Shown one piece after another: positions 7,149-15,870 of a DNA stretch of 64,000 bases. Every line of letters begins with the position of its first letter. The stretch's first letter is position 1. The position numbers were made by a program, and so were the translations under genes. This DNA is from Thermoplasmata archaeon (lineage in GTDB: Archaea > Thermoplasmatota > Thermoplasmata > Lutacidiplasmatales > UBA184), in NCBI GenBank assembly GCA_021844945.1, contig JAKBSJ010000004.1:1-64000 (forward strand). The letters run 5' to 3'. The notes below the pieces were generated by a model. It searched no databases and was not told where the DNA came from. It saw only the letters and a program-made list of their open reading frames with translations.

Positions 7149-8693
7149 CTACCCATAGCCGCCCGGAGGATTGCCGGACGGATCGGCCGACTGGTTCCAG
7201 TTGTAGTACCCCATCGACTGACGCTGCGACTCCGTCACTTCCTGGCGGAGACCACCCTGGAAGGAGCCGTAGGCCTCCTTGATCTGCTCCTCGATCGGGC
7301 GGGCGCGGGCCACGGACTTGCGCACATGGTCCGCCTCGATCACCGGGCTGGCCGAGGTCGCGGCGAGATCGCCCGCGGTACGGAGGAGCCCCCCGAGCTC
7401 GCGCAGCCGCAACGTGAGCGCGTTGCGCTTCCCGTCGATCGTCTCCGCGCGTCGACGCGCCTCGTGGATGATCTCCAGCACCGCGCCGCGGGTCGCGGGT
7501 CGGATGCGCCCGTCCAGATGAATCTCCTGCGCGCAGAACTGGGCGATCTTCAGCCGGTTCGCCTCCGTGTCCGGCATCGTGGTCTCGAGGAGGAGCTCGT
7601 ATCCGTTCCCCGCGATGCGCGAGCGCAGCGGGCTGAGGATCTGGTGCATGTCCTGGATGTTCGCGGCCGCGACGAGGATGAAATCGCACGGCACCGCGTC
7701 GACGCGCACCGCCGCTCCGGCCGACTGCGGGTTGCGGCCGGTGATCGGGAAGCGCTTCTCCTGCATGGCGGTAAGAATGAACCGTTGGAGGTTGCCGAGG
7801 TGCGGGATCTCGTCGATGAACAGGACACCCTCGTGCGCCTCATGGATCGCCCCCGGGATCACGCGCTCGTACGGGGGACTGCCCAGCTGAGGGTGCCCGC
7901 CGTACGGATCGTGACGGACGTCGCCCAGCAGTTCGGTCTCGCTGGCCCCGGTCGCCATCACGAACGTCGGGCGGTCGAGCTTCACGAGGACCTTGCGCGG
8001 GCTCTCGCGCTGCAGCGCGCGGCGCCGTTCGAGGGCGCGCTGGTCGAGGACCTTGATCCGCTCGCCGGCCCGCTCGTACCCGACCACCTCCTCGACGCCG
8101 TCGTGCGTGCGGGTGGTGAGGACCGGTTCCGGCGGCGTGCCCTGCGGGTTGATCGTCATCTCGATGAGCGGGCCGACGAGATCGCGGAAGGGGTTGTTCC
8201 CGCCGGCGGGAGTCGCGCCGGTCTGCTTGGGCGCGCCACAGCTCGGGCAGAACCGCTCGTTCGGGGAAGAGTAGAACTTGCAACGGACGCAGCGGTAGCC
8301 GAGCCGCTCGGCGACGGATCCCGGGGCTTCCTTCGGATCGATCAGTTCCCCTTCGACGGCGCGCGCGACCTCGCGATCGCGATAGACCTCCTCGCGGCTC
8401 ACGACCTCGATCGTCGGCCGCTCGGGATTCTCGGGGTTGTGGACGACGCGGACCTCGCTATGCGGTCGCTCCAGGTGCAGTGCGAGCGCTTGGGCGGTCA
8501 TCGACTTCCCGATGCCCGCGGGTCCTACCAGAAGGAGGTGGCGCCGCTGGAATGCGGCGATACGGGCGAGCTCGACCGCCTTCTCCTGACCGATGACGCG
8601 GTCGAGAGGGTCGGTGGGGATCGGGATTTCCTCGGTCGTCTCCAGTTCGTCGACCGATGAGGGAGTTCGGCGTTCGGGTTCCGAGGAGCTCAC
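7149..8693 (-). CDS. LonB-like AAA+ ATPase with zinc ribbon, lacking the Lon protease domain
   Basis: A 514-residue protein whose ATPase core aligns by eye with archaeal LonB: Walker A GPAGIGKS (57-64), the LLGDVRHDPYGG stretch (about 255-266), Walker B GVLFIDEI (289-296), LTAMQEKRFPITG, sensor region LVAAANIQ, and LRLRELGGLLR. Archaeal LonB has two membrane helices inserted after Walker A; here that place holds a four-cysteine zinc ribbon (Cys135, 138, 149, 152) and no helices. The chain stops right after the ATPase lid with a Gln/Gly/Tyr-rich tail, so the Ser-Lys peptidase domain is absent. No peptidase fragment lies downstream. It is likely a soluble remodelling ATPase; substrates are unknown. 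It starts at GTG 8693, upstream of tRNA-Val on the same strand. Confidence 0.85.
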   Translation of the reverse strand: MSSSEPERRTPSSVDELETTEEIPIPTDPLDRVIGQEKAVELARIAAFQRRHLLLVGPAGIGKSMTAQALALHLERPHSEVRVVHNPENPERPTIEVVSREEVYRDREVARAVEGELIDPKEAPGSVAERLGYRCVRCKFYSSPNERFCPSCGAPKQTGATPAGGNNPFRDLVGPLIEMTINPQGTPPEPVLTTRTHDGVEEVVGYERAGERIKVLDQRALERRRALQRESPRKVLVKLDRPTFVMATGASETELLGDVRHDPYGGHPQLGSPPYERVIPGAIHEAHEGVLFIDEIPHLGNLQRFILTAMQEKRFPITGRNPQSAGAAVRVDAVPCDFILVAAANIQDMHQILSPLRSRIAGNGYELLLETTMPDTEANRLKIAQFCAQEIHLDGRIRPATRGAVLEIIHEARRRAETIDGKRNALTLRLRELGGLLRTAGDLAATSASPVIEADHVRKSVARARPIEEQIKEAYGSFQGGLRQEVTESQRQSMGYYNWNQSADPSGNPPGGYG

Positions 8694-8795
8694 GGACAGG
8701 GACCTCCGTAGGGGATTCTACCGCTCATGCAAGGTAAAAGGGTTCGCCGGGCACTTTCCCAAGAGGAAGCGCCCGGCTCCGGGGCGTCTCGGCCC

Positions 8796-10127
8796 TTAGG
8801 CCACCGCAGGCGCTCCGCCGAGGTCGGCCCGCGTGAAGATGCGCACCTTCTCGGGAAGCTTGCCGATCGGTCCGATGCGCGAAGCGACGACCGTCCCGAT
8901 ACTTTTTTCTTGGGCCACGTCGAGCAGACGCTGGCTCACGATGCCGTCGAAGACCACGGCCTTCGCCGGGACCGTGAGGCTCGCGAGCGCGTCGATGAGG
9001 TCCTTCACCGGGGCTTCCTGGAGAACCGCGTCGTTCTCCCCGACGATCAGGCTCCGGGAGGAGTTCTCCACCGTGCCGAGCAGTTCGAAGTAGCGCTGGA
9101 GATCGGGGGGGAGCGGTGCCGCCGGCGCGGCAGGGGGCGGGGCCGCCGGCGCAGGACGCGGCGGCGGAGCGGCGGGGCGGTCCTCATGGTGCCTCGGAGG
9201 AGGGGACCCCCGGTCGCGTTCTTCGCGGCGGTCGGACCGACCGCCGGGGGAGGGCCCCCCCTCGTCCATCGGGCCCCGCGTATTACCGGTCTGCTCGAAC
9301 CCGGTCATCTCGAGGTACTGGTTGATCGGGATCTTGTTGCGCAGGCACTTCAGCAGTTGCTTCTGCGTTAGCTCCTCGACCTCGCTTCCTCGCGGGGCGC
9401 GGGCGACAAAGTCGAGGTCCATGGTCTGCAACATCTCCCGCAAGATCAGTTCCCCGGCGCGGTCGCCATCCGTGAAGGCGGTGACGGTCTTGCCGCGCGA
9501 GAGGTCCTTGACCGTCTGCGGGACGCTCGTCCCTTCGACGGCGATGACGTTCTTGATGCCGCATCGCAGGAGGTTGAGCACATCGCTCCGTCCTTCGACC
9601 ACGATGAGCGCATCGGCCTGGTCGATGTTGGGCCCGGCGGGAAGGTGCTCGGGTCCGTAGGTCGTGATCTCTTCGACTTGGACCGCCTTGCGGACCGCTT
9701 CGGTGAGGTCGACGCCCACGCCCTTCGACTCTTCCTGCAGTTTCGCCAGGAGAGTCTTGGCGCGCTCGACGACCTTCTGGCGTTTCGAGATTCGGATGTC
9801 CTCGACGCTCACCACCTCGATCCGGGCCCGGCACGGGCCGATGCGGTCGACGGTCTCGAGGCCCGAAGCGAGGATCGCGGTCTCGACCTGGTCGAGCGAC
9901 GACGGAATGATGATCTCTCCTTCGCTGCGCCCTTTGCGGCTGTCGATTTCGACCTCGATGCGGCCGATGCGTCCGGACTTCTGCAGGTCTCGAAGGTCGA
10001 GTTCGTCTCCGAGAAGTCCTTCGGTCTGGCCGAATACGGCTCCGACTACGTCGGGCTTGTCGATGACGCCTTCGGCGCTGATGCGGGCTCGGATCTGGTA
10101 CTTGGCGGCGCTGGGATCGTTCGTCAT
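8796..10127 (-). CDS. dnaG: DNA primase-like protein DnaG (archaeal, Toprim)
   Basis: A 443-residue archaeal DnaG. The Toprim domain near residues 150-240 carries LIVVEGRSDVLNLL with the catalytic Glu and FTDGDRAGE with the Asp pair, followed by EVEELT. A Pro/Ala/Gly-rich linker (about 285-345) leads to a conserved C-terminal domain. In archaea this protein is linked both to primer synthesis and to the exosome as an RNA-binding subunit. The ATG at 10127 is chosen over an earlier in-frame start because the family N-terminus (AAKYQIRARI) follows it directly. Confidence 0.95.
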   Translation of the reverse strand: MTNDPSAAKYQIRARISAEGVIDKPDVVGAVFGQTEGLLGDELDLRDLQKSGRIGRIEVEIDSRKGRSEGEIIIPSSLDQVETAILASGLETVDRIGPCRARIEVVSVEDIRISKRQKVVERAKTLLAKLQEESKGVGVDLTEAVRKAVQVEEITTYGPEHLPAGPNIDQADALIVVEGRSDVLNLLRCGIKNVIAVEGTSVPQTVKDLSRGKTVTAFTDGDRAGELILREMLQTMDLDFVARAPRGSEVEELTQKQLLKCLRNKIPINQYLEMTGFEQTGNTRGPMDEGGPSPGGRSDRREERDRGSPPPRHHEDRPAAPPPRPAPAAPPPAAPAAPLPPDLQRYFELLGTVENSSRSLIVGENDAVLQEAPVKDLIDALASLTVPAKAVVFDGIVSQRLLDVAQEKSIGTVVASRIGPIGKLPEKVRIFTRADLGGAPAVA

Positions 10128-10464
10128 GGTTGGTATGTTTCTCCGTGTCGAAAGGCGCACGGCGAGTGGCCGCGCGTCCCCGTCCACAAAGGGTCTAGAG
10201 CCTACCCACGTCGAACACTATGCGACCGAGCCTACGACTGGAACCGGTGTGGAACATAAGTCGTGATTCCGGACGCGACGACGTGAGGACTCCTCCTCCT
10301 TCCGTCTCCGGGTGCCTTTCGCCCGGAGCGAGTCAGAGGGGGTATTTAAAAGAATCGAGGAACTACGCCGCGCAACCGTCGTTCGGTCCGGCGAATGGCC
10401 GGCACCGCTGGACCTTGTGACTTAATAGCAACGCAATCAATCCGCGCTTGGAGCTGATCGATCG
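10128..10464. other. Intergenic region with hairpin and TATA box
   Basis: 337 bases without a gene between the divergent dnaG and the 10465 gene. It contains a 7 bp hairpin (CTCCGGG 10306-10312 with CCCGGAG 10322-10328), then an archaeal TATA-like sequence TATTTAAA at 10343-10350, which would start a transcript about 90 bases before the 10465 gene. No tRNA or known RNA was found in it. Confidence 0.5.
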
Positions 10465-11139
10465 ATGCCTCGGCGCCGCAGCACGCGTGCGAAGCCCCGT
10501 AGCCGAACAACCCCCAGCCCGAGTTCCGAGACCGATGAGTTCGCGGCCTCGCTCGAACGCGAGCTCGCGAAGGTCCAGGCGACGGTCGCGAAGGTGGAGC
10601 GCACCGAGCAGAAGGACCTCGGCCATCGCGCCGAGATCAACCGGCGCCTCCTTCAAGACCTGTGGGAGATCCACAACCAGTTCGAGCAGATTTCGGTCCA
10701 CCTCACGCTCGAACCTGCGGCCACGCTCTTCGCCACGTTCGCGGAATACCCCTCTCAGTTCACGCTGCGCGAGAACTTCGACTTCGGCGCCCTCACGAGC
10801 ATCGAGCTCGCGGACCGCGCGGCCGGCTGGGTCGGTTACGGCCTCCGCTTTTGGTACTACCGGGACGCGGAGGGCCGTGCGCGGTTGCGCGGCATCTTCG
10901 AGTGGACCGAGGGCGAGAGTTACCACCGCTACGCCGGCTGGATGCGAACGATGAACCAGGCGGTGATCGTCGATGCTCTCGAGCACGAGGTCGATCTTCC
11001 CGCCCTGCAGCACACACTCAAGGACATCGCCGTCCGGTGGTACTCCGCCCATCTCAACCAAGATCCGGCGGCGCTCGTCGCGCACCTGAAGGAACACTAC
11101 CCTCCCGGTACGTCGTACACCAAGGAGTCGTACCGCTAG
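10465..11139 (+). CDS. Conserved hypothetical protein upstream of PolD small subunit
   Basis: A 224-residue protein I do not recognise. The first 25 residues are basic and disordered (many Arg, Ser and Pro). Residues 28-75 are helical with heptad character, likely a coiled coil. A compact Trp- and Tyr-rich domain follows (around GWVGYGLRFWYYRD and YHRYAGWMRTMNQAV). No membrane segment or metal motif is seen. A TATA-like box lies at 10343, and it runs in the same direction as polB1 (PolD small subunit) about 107 bases downstream. A basic tail plus coiled coil could suit DNA or RNA contact, but this is inference only. Confidence 0.75.
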   Translation: MPRRRSTRAKPRSRTTPSPSSETDEFAASLERELAKVQATVAKVERTEQKDLGHRAEINRRLLQDLWEIHNQFEQISVHLTLEPAATLFATFAEYPSQFTLRENFDFGALTSIELADRAAGWVGYGLRFWYYRDAEGRARLRGIFEWTEGESYHRYAGWMRTMNQAVIVDALEHEVDLPALQHTLKDIAVRWYSAHLNQDPAALVAHLKEHYPPGTSYTKESYR

Positions 11140-11246
11140 GAGCCTCCTCGCGCCGATCGCTCCGCCCGACCCGTAATAATCCGCAGCGCTTTCCCCCCTC
11201 TCGACCGACCCGAGGCGCTCGGGATCCGGCCGGGAGAAGGGAGGAA

Positions 11247-12785
11247 GTGAGCGTGGCAACGCCTCTGCGGGACCATGTCATCGCCTACCTCGAGCTCAAC
11301 CACAAGATCGTCGAAGCCGGCGCAGTCGATCTCCTGCTGAAGGACCGTCAGCCGCTCATCCTCTGCCGGGCCGTTCTCGACGTCATCGGCGCCGACGCTC
11401 CGATCATCACTCAGGAGATGGTCGAGGAGGTCGTCGCGCGGCAGATCTCCCCCCGACCGAGGCTGGGCGCCCCCTCGTCTTCGGCCGGGACGTCGGCGCG
11501 AGGAGCGGCGCCCTCCCCCCGAGAGCCGTTCGCGGTGCTTCGGGAGGGATTCACTCCACCCCCCGCGCACCAGGATCCGTTGCGCGCCTACGGTCGTCTC
11601 TTCCAAGACCGGTACCGCAGGCTGAGCCGGATGCTTCGAGGGCGACCGGGACTCGGTACCGTCGACGCGATCCGGGACCTCGGCCACGGGGCCAAAGAAG
11701 CATCGATCATCGGAATGGTGTGCGATGTCCATGTGACGTCCAAGCAGCACCATATCGTGCTCACGGTCGAGGATGAGTCGGGCTCGCTGCGGGTCCTGAT
11801 CCCGCGCGACTCTCCCCTCGCGCACCAACCGATCCTATCGGACGAAGTGCTCGGTCTCGCGCTCACGCTGCCGAAGGACGGGGGTCAACTGGCGAGGGTC
11901 GAAGCGCTCGAGCGCCCCGACATCCCCCTGACACGAGCGATAGGTCGGGCCGATCAGCCCCACCGGACGCTCTTCCTCTCCGACCTTCACATCGGATCGA
12001 AGTCGTTCCTCGAGGACGAGTGGGGCCGCCTGATCGGCTTTCTCCGGGGCGAGGGCCCCGACGCCGGCGCTGCGGGCGGCATCGACTGCGCGGTGATCGC
12101 GGGAGATCTCGTGGACGGGATTGGGATCTATCCGCACCAGGAACGGGACCTCGCGATCGGAGACATCGTCGAGCAGTACGCCGAACTGGGGCGCCGCTTG
12201 CGGGAGCTCCCGGCGTCGATGCCCATCGTGGTCGTCCCGGGGAACCACGACGCGGTATCTCCGGCAGAGCCGCAACCCGCGCTCGCCGCCGGACTCGCGA
12301 AGAGCCTTCCCGACAACGTCCGTTCGCTCCCGAACCCATCCACGTTCGCGCTCCACGGCGTCGTCATCGAGGCCTACCACGGCCGTAGCTTCGACGACCT
12401 GATCCCCGCGTTGCCCGGGACCAGCTACTCGCGTCCCACGGACGTGATGAAGCGCATGCTGGCGATGCGCCACCTCGCGCCCATCTACGGGAGCCGGACC
12501 CCGCTCGCGCCGCTGCCGCGAGACGGGCTGGTGATCGACCCGGCGCCCGACATCTTCGTGACCGGCCACGCGCATACGTTCAGCATCGATCGCTACCGGG
12601 ACGTGCTGCTGTTGAACGTCTCGACGTGGCAGGGAGAGACGGAGTATCAGAAGATGCGCAACATCTCCGCGGTGCCCGCGCGCGCCGCCGTGGTCGACCT
12701 CACGCAGCCGACGCACCGCTCTTCGGTCGTGACGATCGACGCTTCGGGCCGGGACGTGCAGGTCAGGAACGGGATCCCTGCATGA
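11247..12785 (+). CDS. DNA polymerase II (family D) small subunit DP1
   Basis: A 512-residue exonuclease subunit of replicative polymerase D. The N-terminal 85 residues are a helical domain, followed by a Pro/Ala-rich linker, an OB fold (about 150-230), and a calcineurin-like phosphodiesterase domain from about 240. Metal-binding motifs are intact: SDLHIGSK, AGDLVDG, GNHD, and GHAH near residue 440. DP1 supplies 3'-5' proofreading and holds the DP2 catalytic subunit, which is not in this window. The GTG at 11247 is preceded by a good ribosome binding site (gggaggaa). Its stop overlaps the CutA start as ATGA. Confidence 0.95.
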   Translation: MSVATPLRDHVIAYLELNHKIVEAGAVDLLLKDRQPLILCRAVLDVIGADAPIITQEMVEEVVARQISPRPRLGAPSSSAGTSARGAAPSPREPFAVLREGFTPPPAHQDPLRAYGRLFQDRYRRLSRMLRGRPGLGTVDAIRDLGHGAKEASIIGMVCDVHVTSKQHHIVLTVEDESGSLRVLIPRDSPLAHQPILSDEVLGLALTLPKDGGQLARVEALERPDIPLTRAIGRADQPHRTLFLSDLHIGSKSFLEDEWGRLIGFLRGEGPDAGAAGGIDCAVIAGDLVDGIGIYPHQERDLAIGDIVEQYAELGRRLRELPASMPIVVVPGNHDAVSPAEPQPALAAGLAKSLPDNVRSLPNPSTFALHGVVIEAYHGRSFDDLIPALPGTSYSRPTDVMKRMLAMRHLAPIYGSRTPLAPLPRDGLVIDPAPDIFVTGHAHTFSIDRYRDVLLLNVSTWQGETEYQKMRNISAVPARAAVVDLTQPTHRSSVVTIDASGRDVQVRNGIPA

Positions 12786-13261
12786 GCCCGTATCCGATGG
12801 ACCCCTCCGAAGCGCGGGGTCCGATGCGCATGGTCCTGACGACGTACCCGGACGCCGAGACCGCCCGCCGGGAGATGGACCGGATCCTGCGCTCCCGGCT
12901 CGCCGCGTGCGCCGATCTCGCGCCGGTCGACTCCGAGTACTGGTGGCGGGGCGAACTCACCTCGGCCCGGGAGGTCCAGGTCTCGTTCAAGACCGTGCCG
13001 AAGTTCGTCGGAGCGCTCTTCCGTGCGATCGCGAGCGGGCACCCTTACGACGTTCCCTGGATCGCCGAGGTTGACGTCCACCGCGTCCAACCCTCCTATC
13101 TCCGCTACCTGGCGAAAGTCCTCGATCCGGCGTCGCCCCCGCCGCCGCTCGGCGGCGGCGCTACGCGTCCGGAAGGACGGAGAGGCCGGGGAGGTCCACT
13201 CCCTGCACGTACTCGAGCGCCGCACCGCCCCCGGTCGACAGGAACGCGAAGGCGTCGCTGA
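12782..13261 (+). CDS. cutA: CutA-like divalent cation tolerance protein
   Basis: The first 115 residues match the CutA family of small trimeric ferredoxin-fold proteins: LTTYPDAETARREMDRILRS, then RLAACADLAPVDSEYWWRGEL, SFKT, and HPYDVPWIAEVDV. CutA is associated with divalent metal tolerance and trimer assembly; its molecular role is poorly defined. It is translationally coupled to DP1 (ATGA). The 159-residue reading frame is longer than usual because a Pro/Arg-rich tail is encoded opposite the 3' end of pgk, with 101 bases of convergent overlap. The tail is probably unstructured. Confidence 0.85.
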   Translation: MSPYPMDPSEARGPMRMVLTTYPDAETARREMDRILRSRLAACADLAPVDSEYWWRGELTSAREVQVSFKTVPKFVGALFRAIASGHPYDVPWIAEVDVHRVQPSYLRYLAKVLDPASPPPPLGGGATRPEGRRGRGGPLPARTRAPHRPRSTGTRRRR

Positions 13262-14348
13262 CCCCGAGCTCCCGCACCGCACGGGCCGAGTCTCCCCCGG
13301 CCCCGATGTGGTGACCCGGGATGGAGCGGAGTCCGTCGAGCACGGCCTTCGTTCCGGCGACGAACCGGGCATCCTCCGTGCGGCCCAGGGGACCGTTCCA
13401 GAAGACCGTCTTCGACCCCTGCATCGCCTCGATGAATTGCGCGATCGTCGCGGGGCCGATGTCCTGACCGATCGCCCCGAGCGGGAGCTCTGGGACCGGG
13501 ACGATCTCGACCTCGGTCTTCCCTTCCCGTTCGATCTCGACCTTGAGGTCGATTGGGAGGAGGATGCGGGTTCCCGTTTCCTCGGCCCGCCGATCGAACT
13601 CGCCGAGCGCCTTTTGGAGCCCGGGGGTCAACGCCTCCCCACCGATGGGTGCGCCGCGGTAAGCGAGGAACGGGTGGGCCAGCGCCCCCCCGATCAGCAG
13701 CGTGTCGGCCCGTCCCAGGAAGCTCGCGAGGAGGGGCAGTTTGTCGGCAACCTTCGCCCCTCCGATGAGGGCGACGTATGGCCGCTGGGGCTGGGTGCGT
13801 AGCGGCGAGAGCTCCTCGATCTCTCGCTGGACCAAGAGCCCGGCGTACGATGGTAGCAGCTTAGGGACCCCGACGGTCGACGCGTGGGCACGGTGGACGC
13901 TTCCGAACGCCTCCTCGACGAAAACTTCGCCGAGCTGGGCAAGTTGCGCGGCGAACGCAGGGTCGTTCGCTTCCTCTCCGGAGTGGAACCGAAGGTTCTC
14001 CAGGAGCAGTACCTGGCCGTTCGAGAGGCGAGCCGTCTGTTGGATCGCCTCGATCCCCACGCAGTCCGTCGCCATCGGGACGGGCTGGCCCAACATCCCG
14101 CTCAGCTGGCGCGCGATGGGGCGCAAGGTCAACTGGGGGTCCCGCCGGCCACCCGGGCGACCGAGGTGGCTCATCAGGATCGTCCGGGCGCCCGCGGTCC
14201 GCAGGTGGTCGAGCGTCGGGAGCGCCTCGCGGATCCGTCGGTCGTCGGCGACCTGACCGTTGGGCAGTTGGGGGACGTTGAAGTCGACCCGCACGAGCAC
14301 GCGCCGGCCCCGTACCGAGGCCTGCTGCACACCGCGCTTCGCCACCAT
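13161..14348 (-). CDS. pgk: Phosphoglycerate kinase
   Basis: A 395-residue glycolytic and gluconeogenic enzyme interconverting 1,3-bisphosphoglycerate/ADP and 3-phosphoglycerate/ATP. Conserved segments are VLVRVDFNVP near residue 18, the MSHLGRPGG loop near 59, the central ALIGGAKVADKLPLL, and the C-terminal GAGGDSARAV and FLSTGGGAALE. The length is normal and the start is ATG 14348. It heads away from panE on the same strand (21 bases apart), so the two may form one transcript. Confidence 0.97.
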   Translation of the reverse strand: MVAKRGVQQASVRGRRVLVRVDFNVPQLPNGQVADDRRIREALPTLDHLRTAGARTILMSHLGRPGGRRDPQLTLRPIARQLSGMLGQPVPMATDCVGIEAIQQTARLSNGQVLLLENLRFHSGEEANDPAFAAQLAQLGEVFVEEAFGSVHRAHASTVGVPKLLPSYAGLLVQREIEELSPLRTQPQRPYVALIGGAKVADKLPLLASFLGRADTLLIGGALAHPFLAYRGAPIGGEALTPGLQKALGEFDRRAEETGTRILLPIDLKVEIEREGKTEVEIVPVPELPLGAIGQDIGPATIAQFIEAMQGSKTVFWNGPLGRTEDARFVAGTKAVLDGLRSIPGHHIGAGGDSARAVRELGVSDAFAFLSTGGGAALEYVQGVDLPGLSVLPDA

Positions 14349-14369
14349 AGTCGGCGCAGTCGCCGGGGA

Positions 14370-15314
14370 CTAAGATGGTTGCGCCGCCGGTGGTTCGCGC
14401 GCCCGGATCCGGGCGATGTACTCCTCGGTGACCGGCATCGCGATGGCGTGGGAGCGGCCCGTCTCCCACAGGACCACGGAAATGGTGCCGATCTCGGTCC
14501 GTCGGCCCCGATCGAGATCCTGGAGCATGCTCGAGCGATTCTCGGCGGTAGCCCGGACCGTGTGCTCGAACTCAGCCGTAATCTGGCCGGAGTCGAGCCC
14601 GTGTCCGCCGGCCCTCCCGGCCGCAGTTCCTTCGGCGAGGAGGCGCTCCGAGATCTCCCGATACGGGGCGCGCGCCAGCGCTCCGTTCAGGACCCCATGA
14701 ACGGCCGTGACGGGATTGATCGCTCCGTTCACGACCGCCTTCGTCCATAGCGCTCGATCCAAGTCGGGAACGTAGGTCACGGGGAGGCCGGCGTCGGCCA
14801 AGAGGTCGTGGAAGAGGATGACCCACTGCGCCGCCTCCGCCGAAACGGACGTCGGAGAGGGGAGACGCACCTCTCCTCGTCCCGCTTGTCGGACCACGCC
14901 GGGGGCCACGACGGTGGCCGGGAGGGTGTTGACCGCGCGCACGGGGATCGGCGAGGACGGCGGGCGCGCACGAGCGACCCCCCGGGCGAATCGCTCCTCG
15001 ATGCCCAGCCCGTTCTGGGGAAGCAGCACCGGGACCGAGCCTACCAGGTTCGTGGCGAGCGCTAGGGCAGCGGGCTCCACGTCGTACCCTTTGACCGTCA
15101 ATAGGACGGCATCGACGGCGAGGGGCCGGGGCGACTTCTCCACCGCGGGCATCCGCCAGAGACCGGCCCCTGGACCCTCGATGCGTAGGCCGTGCTCCCG
15201 GATCGCAGCCACGTGGGCGGGGGATCCGACCAGGAGGAGATCGTGGCCCGCGGCGGCGAGTCGGGCGCCCAAGAGGCTCCCGATCGCCCCGGCTCCGTAG
15301 ACAGCAACGCGCAC
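14370..15314 (-). CDS. panE: 2-dehydropantoate 2-reductase (ketopantoate reductase)
   Basis: A 314-residue NADPH-dependent reductase of coenzyme A synthesis. It starts with the nucleotide-binding GAGAIGSLLGARLA (residues 7-20). LLTVKGYDV, LLPQNGLG and the catalytic-domain ALWTKAVVNGAINPVTA (Lys and Asn) follow in family order. Its product is pantoate, used in archaea by pantoate kinase and phosphopantothenate synthetase. It sits on the minus strand between two small coiled-coil genes and pgk. Confidence 0.92.
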   Translation of the reverse strand: MRVAVYGAGAIGSLLGARLAAAGHDLLLVGSPAHVAAIREHGLRIEGPGAGLWRMPAVEKSPRPLAVDAVLLTVKGYDVEPAALALATNLVGSVPVLLPQNGLGIEERFARGVARARPPSSPIPVRAVNTLPATVVAPGVVRQAGRGEVRLPSPTSVSAEAAQWVILFHDLLADAGLPVTYVPDLDRALWTKAVVNGAINPVTAVHGVLNGALARAPYREISERLLAEGTAAGRAGGHGLDSGQITAEFEHTVRATAENRSSMLQDLDRGRRTEIGTISVVLWETGRSHAIAMPVTEEYIARIRAREPPAAQPS

Positions 15315-15326
15315 GGTACGACCGCG

Positions 15327-15551
15327 TTAGCCCATGCGTCGGACGATCTCGTCGGCGCTCGGCGCGCGGGACCACTCGCTCTTGAGCCGCTGCAAGAGCC
15401 CGTCATAGTAGCGTACCTGTTCCCGGGCCCGGCGAATCTGGTCCCGAAGGTCCTCCTCTTCGCGGCGCAGTCGATCGAGCTCGCGCTCGACGCGTTCCTG
15501 CTCTGCCCGGAGCTCGGAGGCCGAGCTAACGGATGGGGGAGCGGGGACCAT
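15327..15551 (-). CDS. Small coiled-coil protein B
   Basis: A 74-residue protein of unknown function. Residues 10-60 form one long charged helix with heptads of Leu, Glu and Arg (ERVERELDRLRREEEDLRDQI), clearly coiled coil. A short conserved-looking end (SADEIVRRMG) follows. It begins at ATG 15551 inside the end of another small coiled-coil gene (26-base overlap) and ends 12 bases before panE. The pair may form a heterodimer. Confidence 0.6.
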   Translation of the reverse strand: MVPAPPSVSSASELRAEQERVERELDRLRREEEDLRDQIRRAREQVRYYDGLLQRLKSEWSRAPSADEIVRRMG

Positions 15552-15768
15552 CTGTCACCCCCTCGTGCGCCGGGCGGAGCCGTCGGTTTTCACGGGGTCG
15601 GGTCAGTTCGGCGAGGTGGGAAATTTCCCGGCGGAGAGCGGCCAACCGGCGCTCGAGCCGGACGCGCTCCGCCCGCGTCTCCCGAAGGGTCGCCTGGAGC
15701 AGGGAAAGGCGGTGCCGCCACTTCTCTCGCTCTTCGGTGCTCGCGAGCACGGGTGACGGGTCCGGCAT
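15526..15768 (-). CDS. Small coiled-coil protein A
   Basis: An 80-residue protein of unknown function with a coiled-coil helix across about residues 10-55 (TREERxKWRHR-type start, then heptads of Leu, Arg and Glu). The ATG at 15768 is preferred over an upstream TTG at 15798. It overlaps the next small coiled-coil gene by 26 bases, and both lie directly upstream of panE. The divergent neighbour is mdh. Charge patterns suggest partners, but no family is recognised. Confidence 0.55.
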   Translation of the reverse strand: MPDPSPVLASTEEREKWRHRLSLLQATLRETRAERVRLERRLAALRREISHLAELTRPRENRRLRPAHEGVTDGPRSPIR

Positions 15769-15870
15769 CCCTCCGAAGTGGGCGGGTTGGAGAATCAACC
15801 TTTCGACCGGCCGGAAAGCGGGGCGGTGGGCATTTTACCCGCGGGTGTGTGTCCGGCCCCGAGGGAACCC

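Noticed and set aside
5512-7158. 548-codon plus-strand open frame
   Set aside because: It crosses the antisense of asparagine synthetase and tRNA-Val and has no family features; the minus-strand gene is well supported.
7326-8660. 444-codon frame opposite the LonB-like gene
   Set aside because: Composition is typical of an antisense shadow (Asp/Arg/Val/Leu); the minus-strand protein has clear AAA+ motifs.
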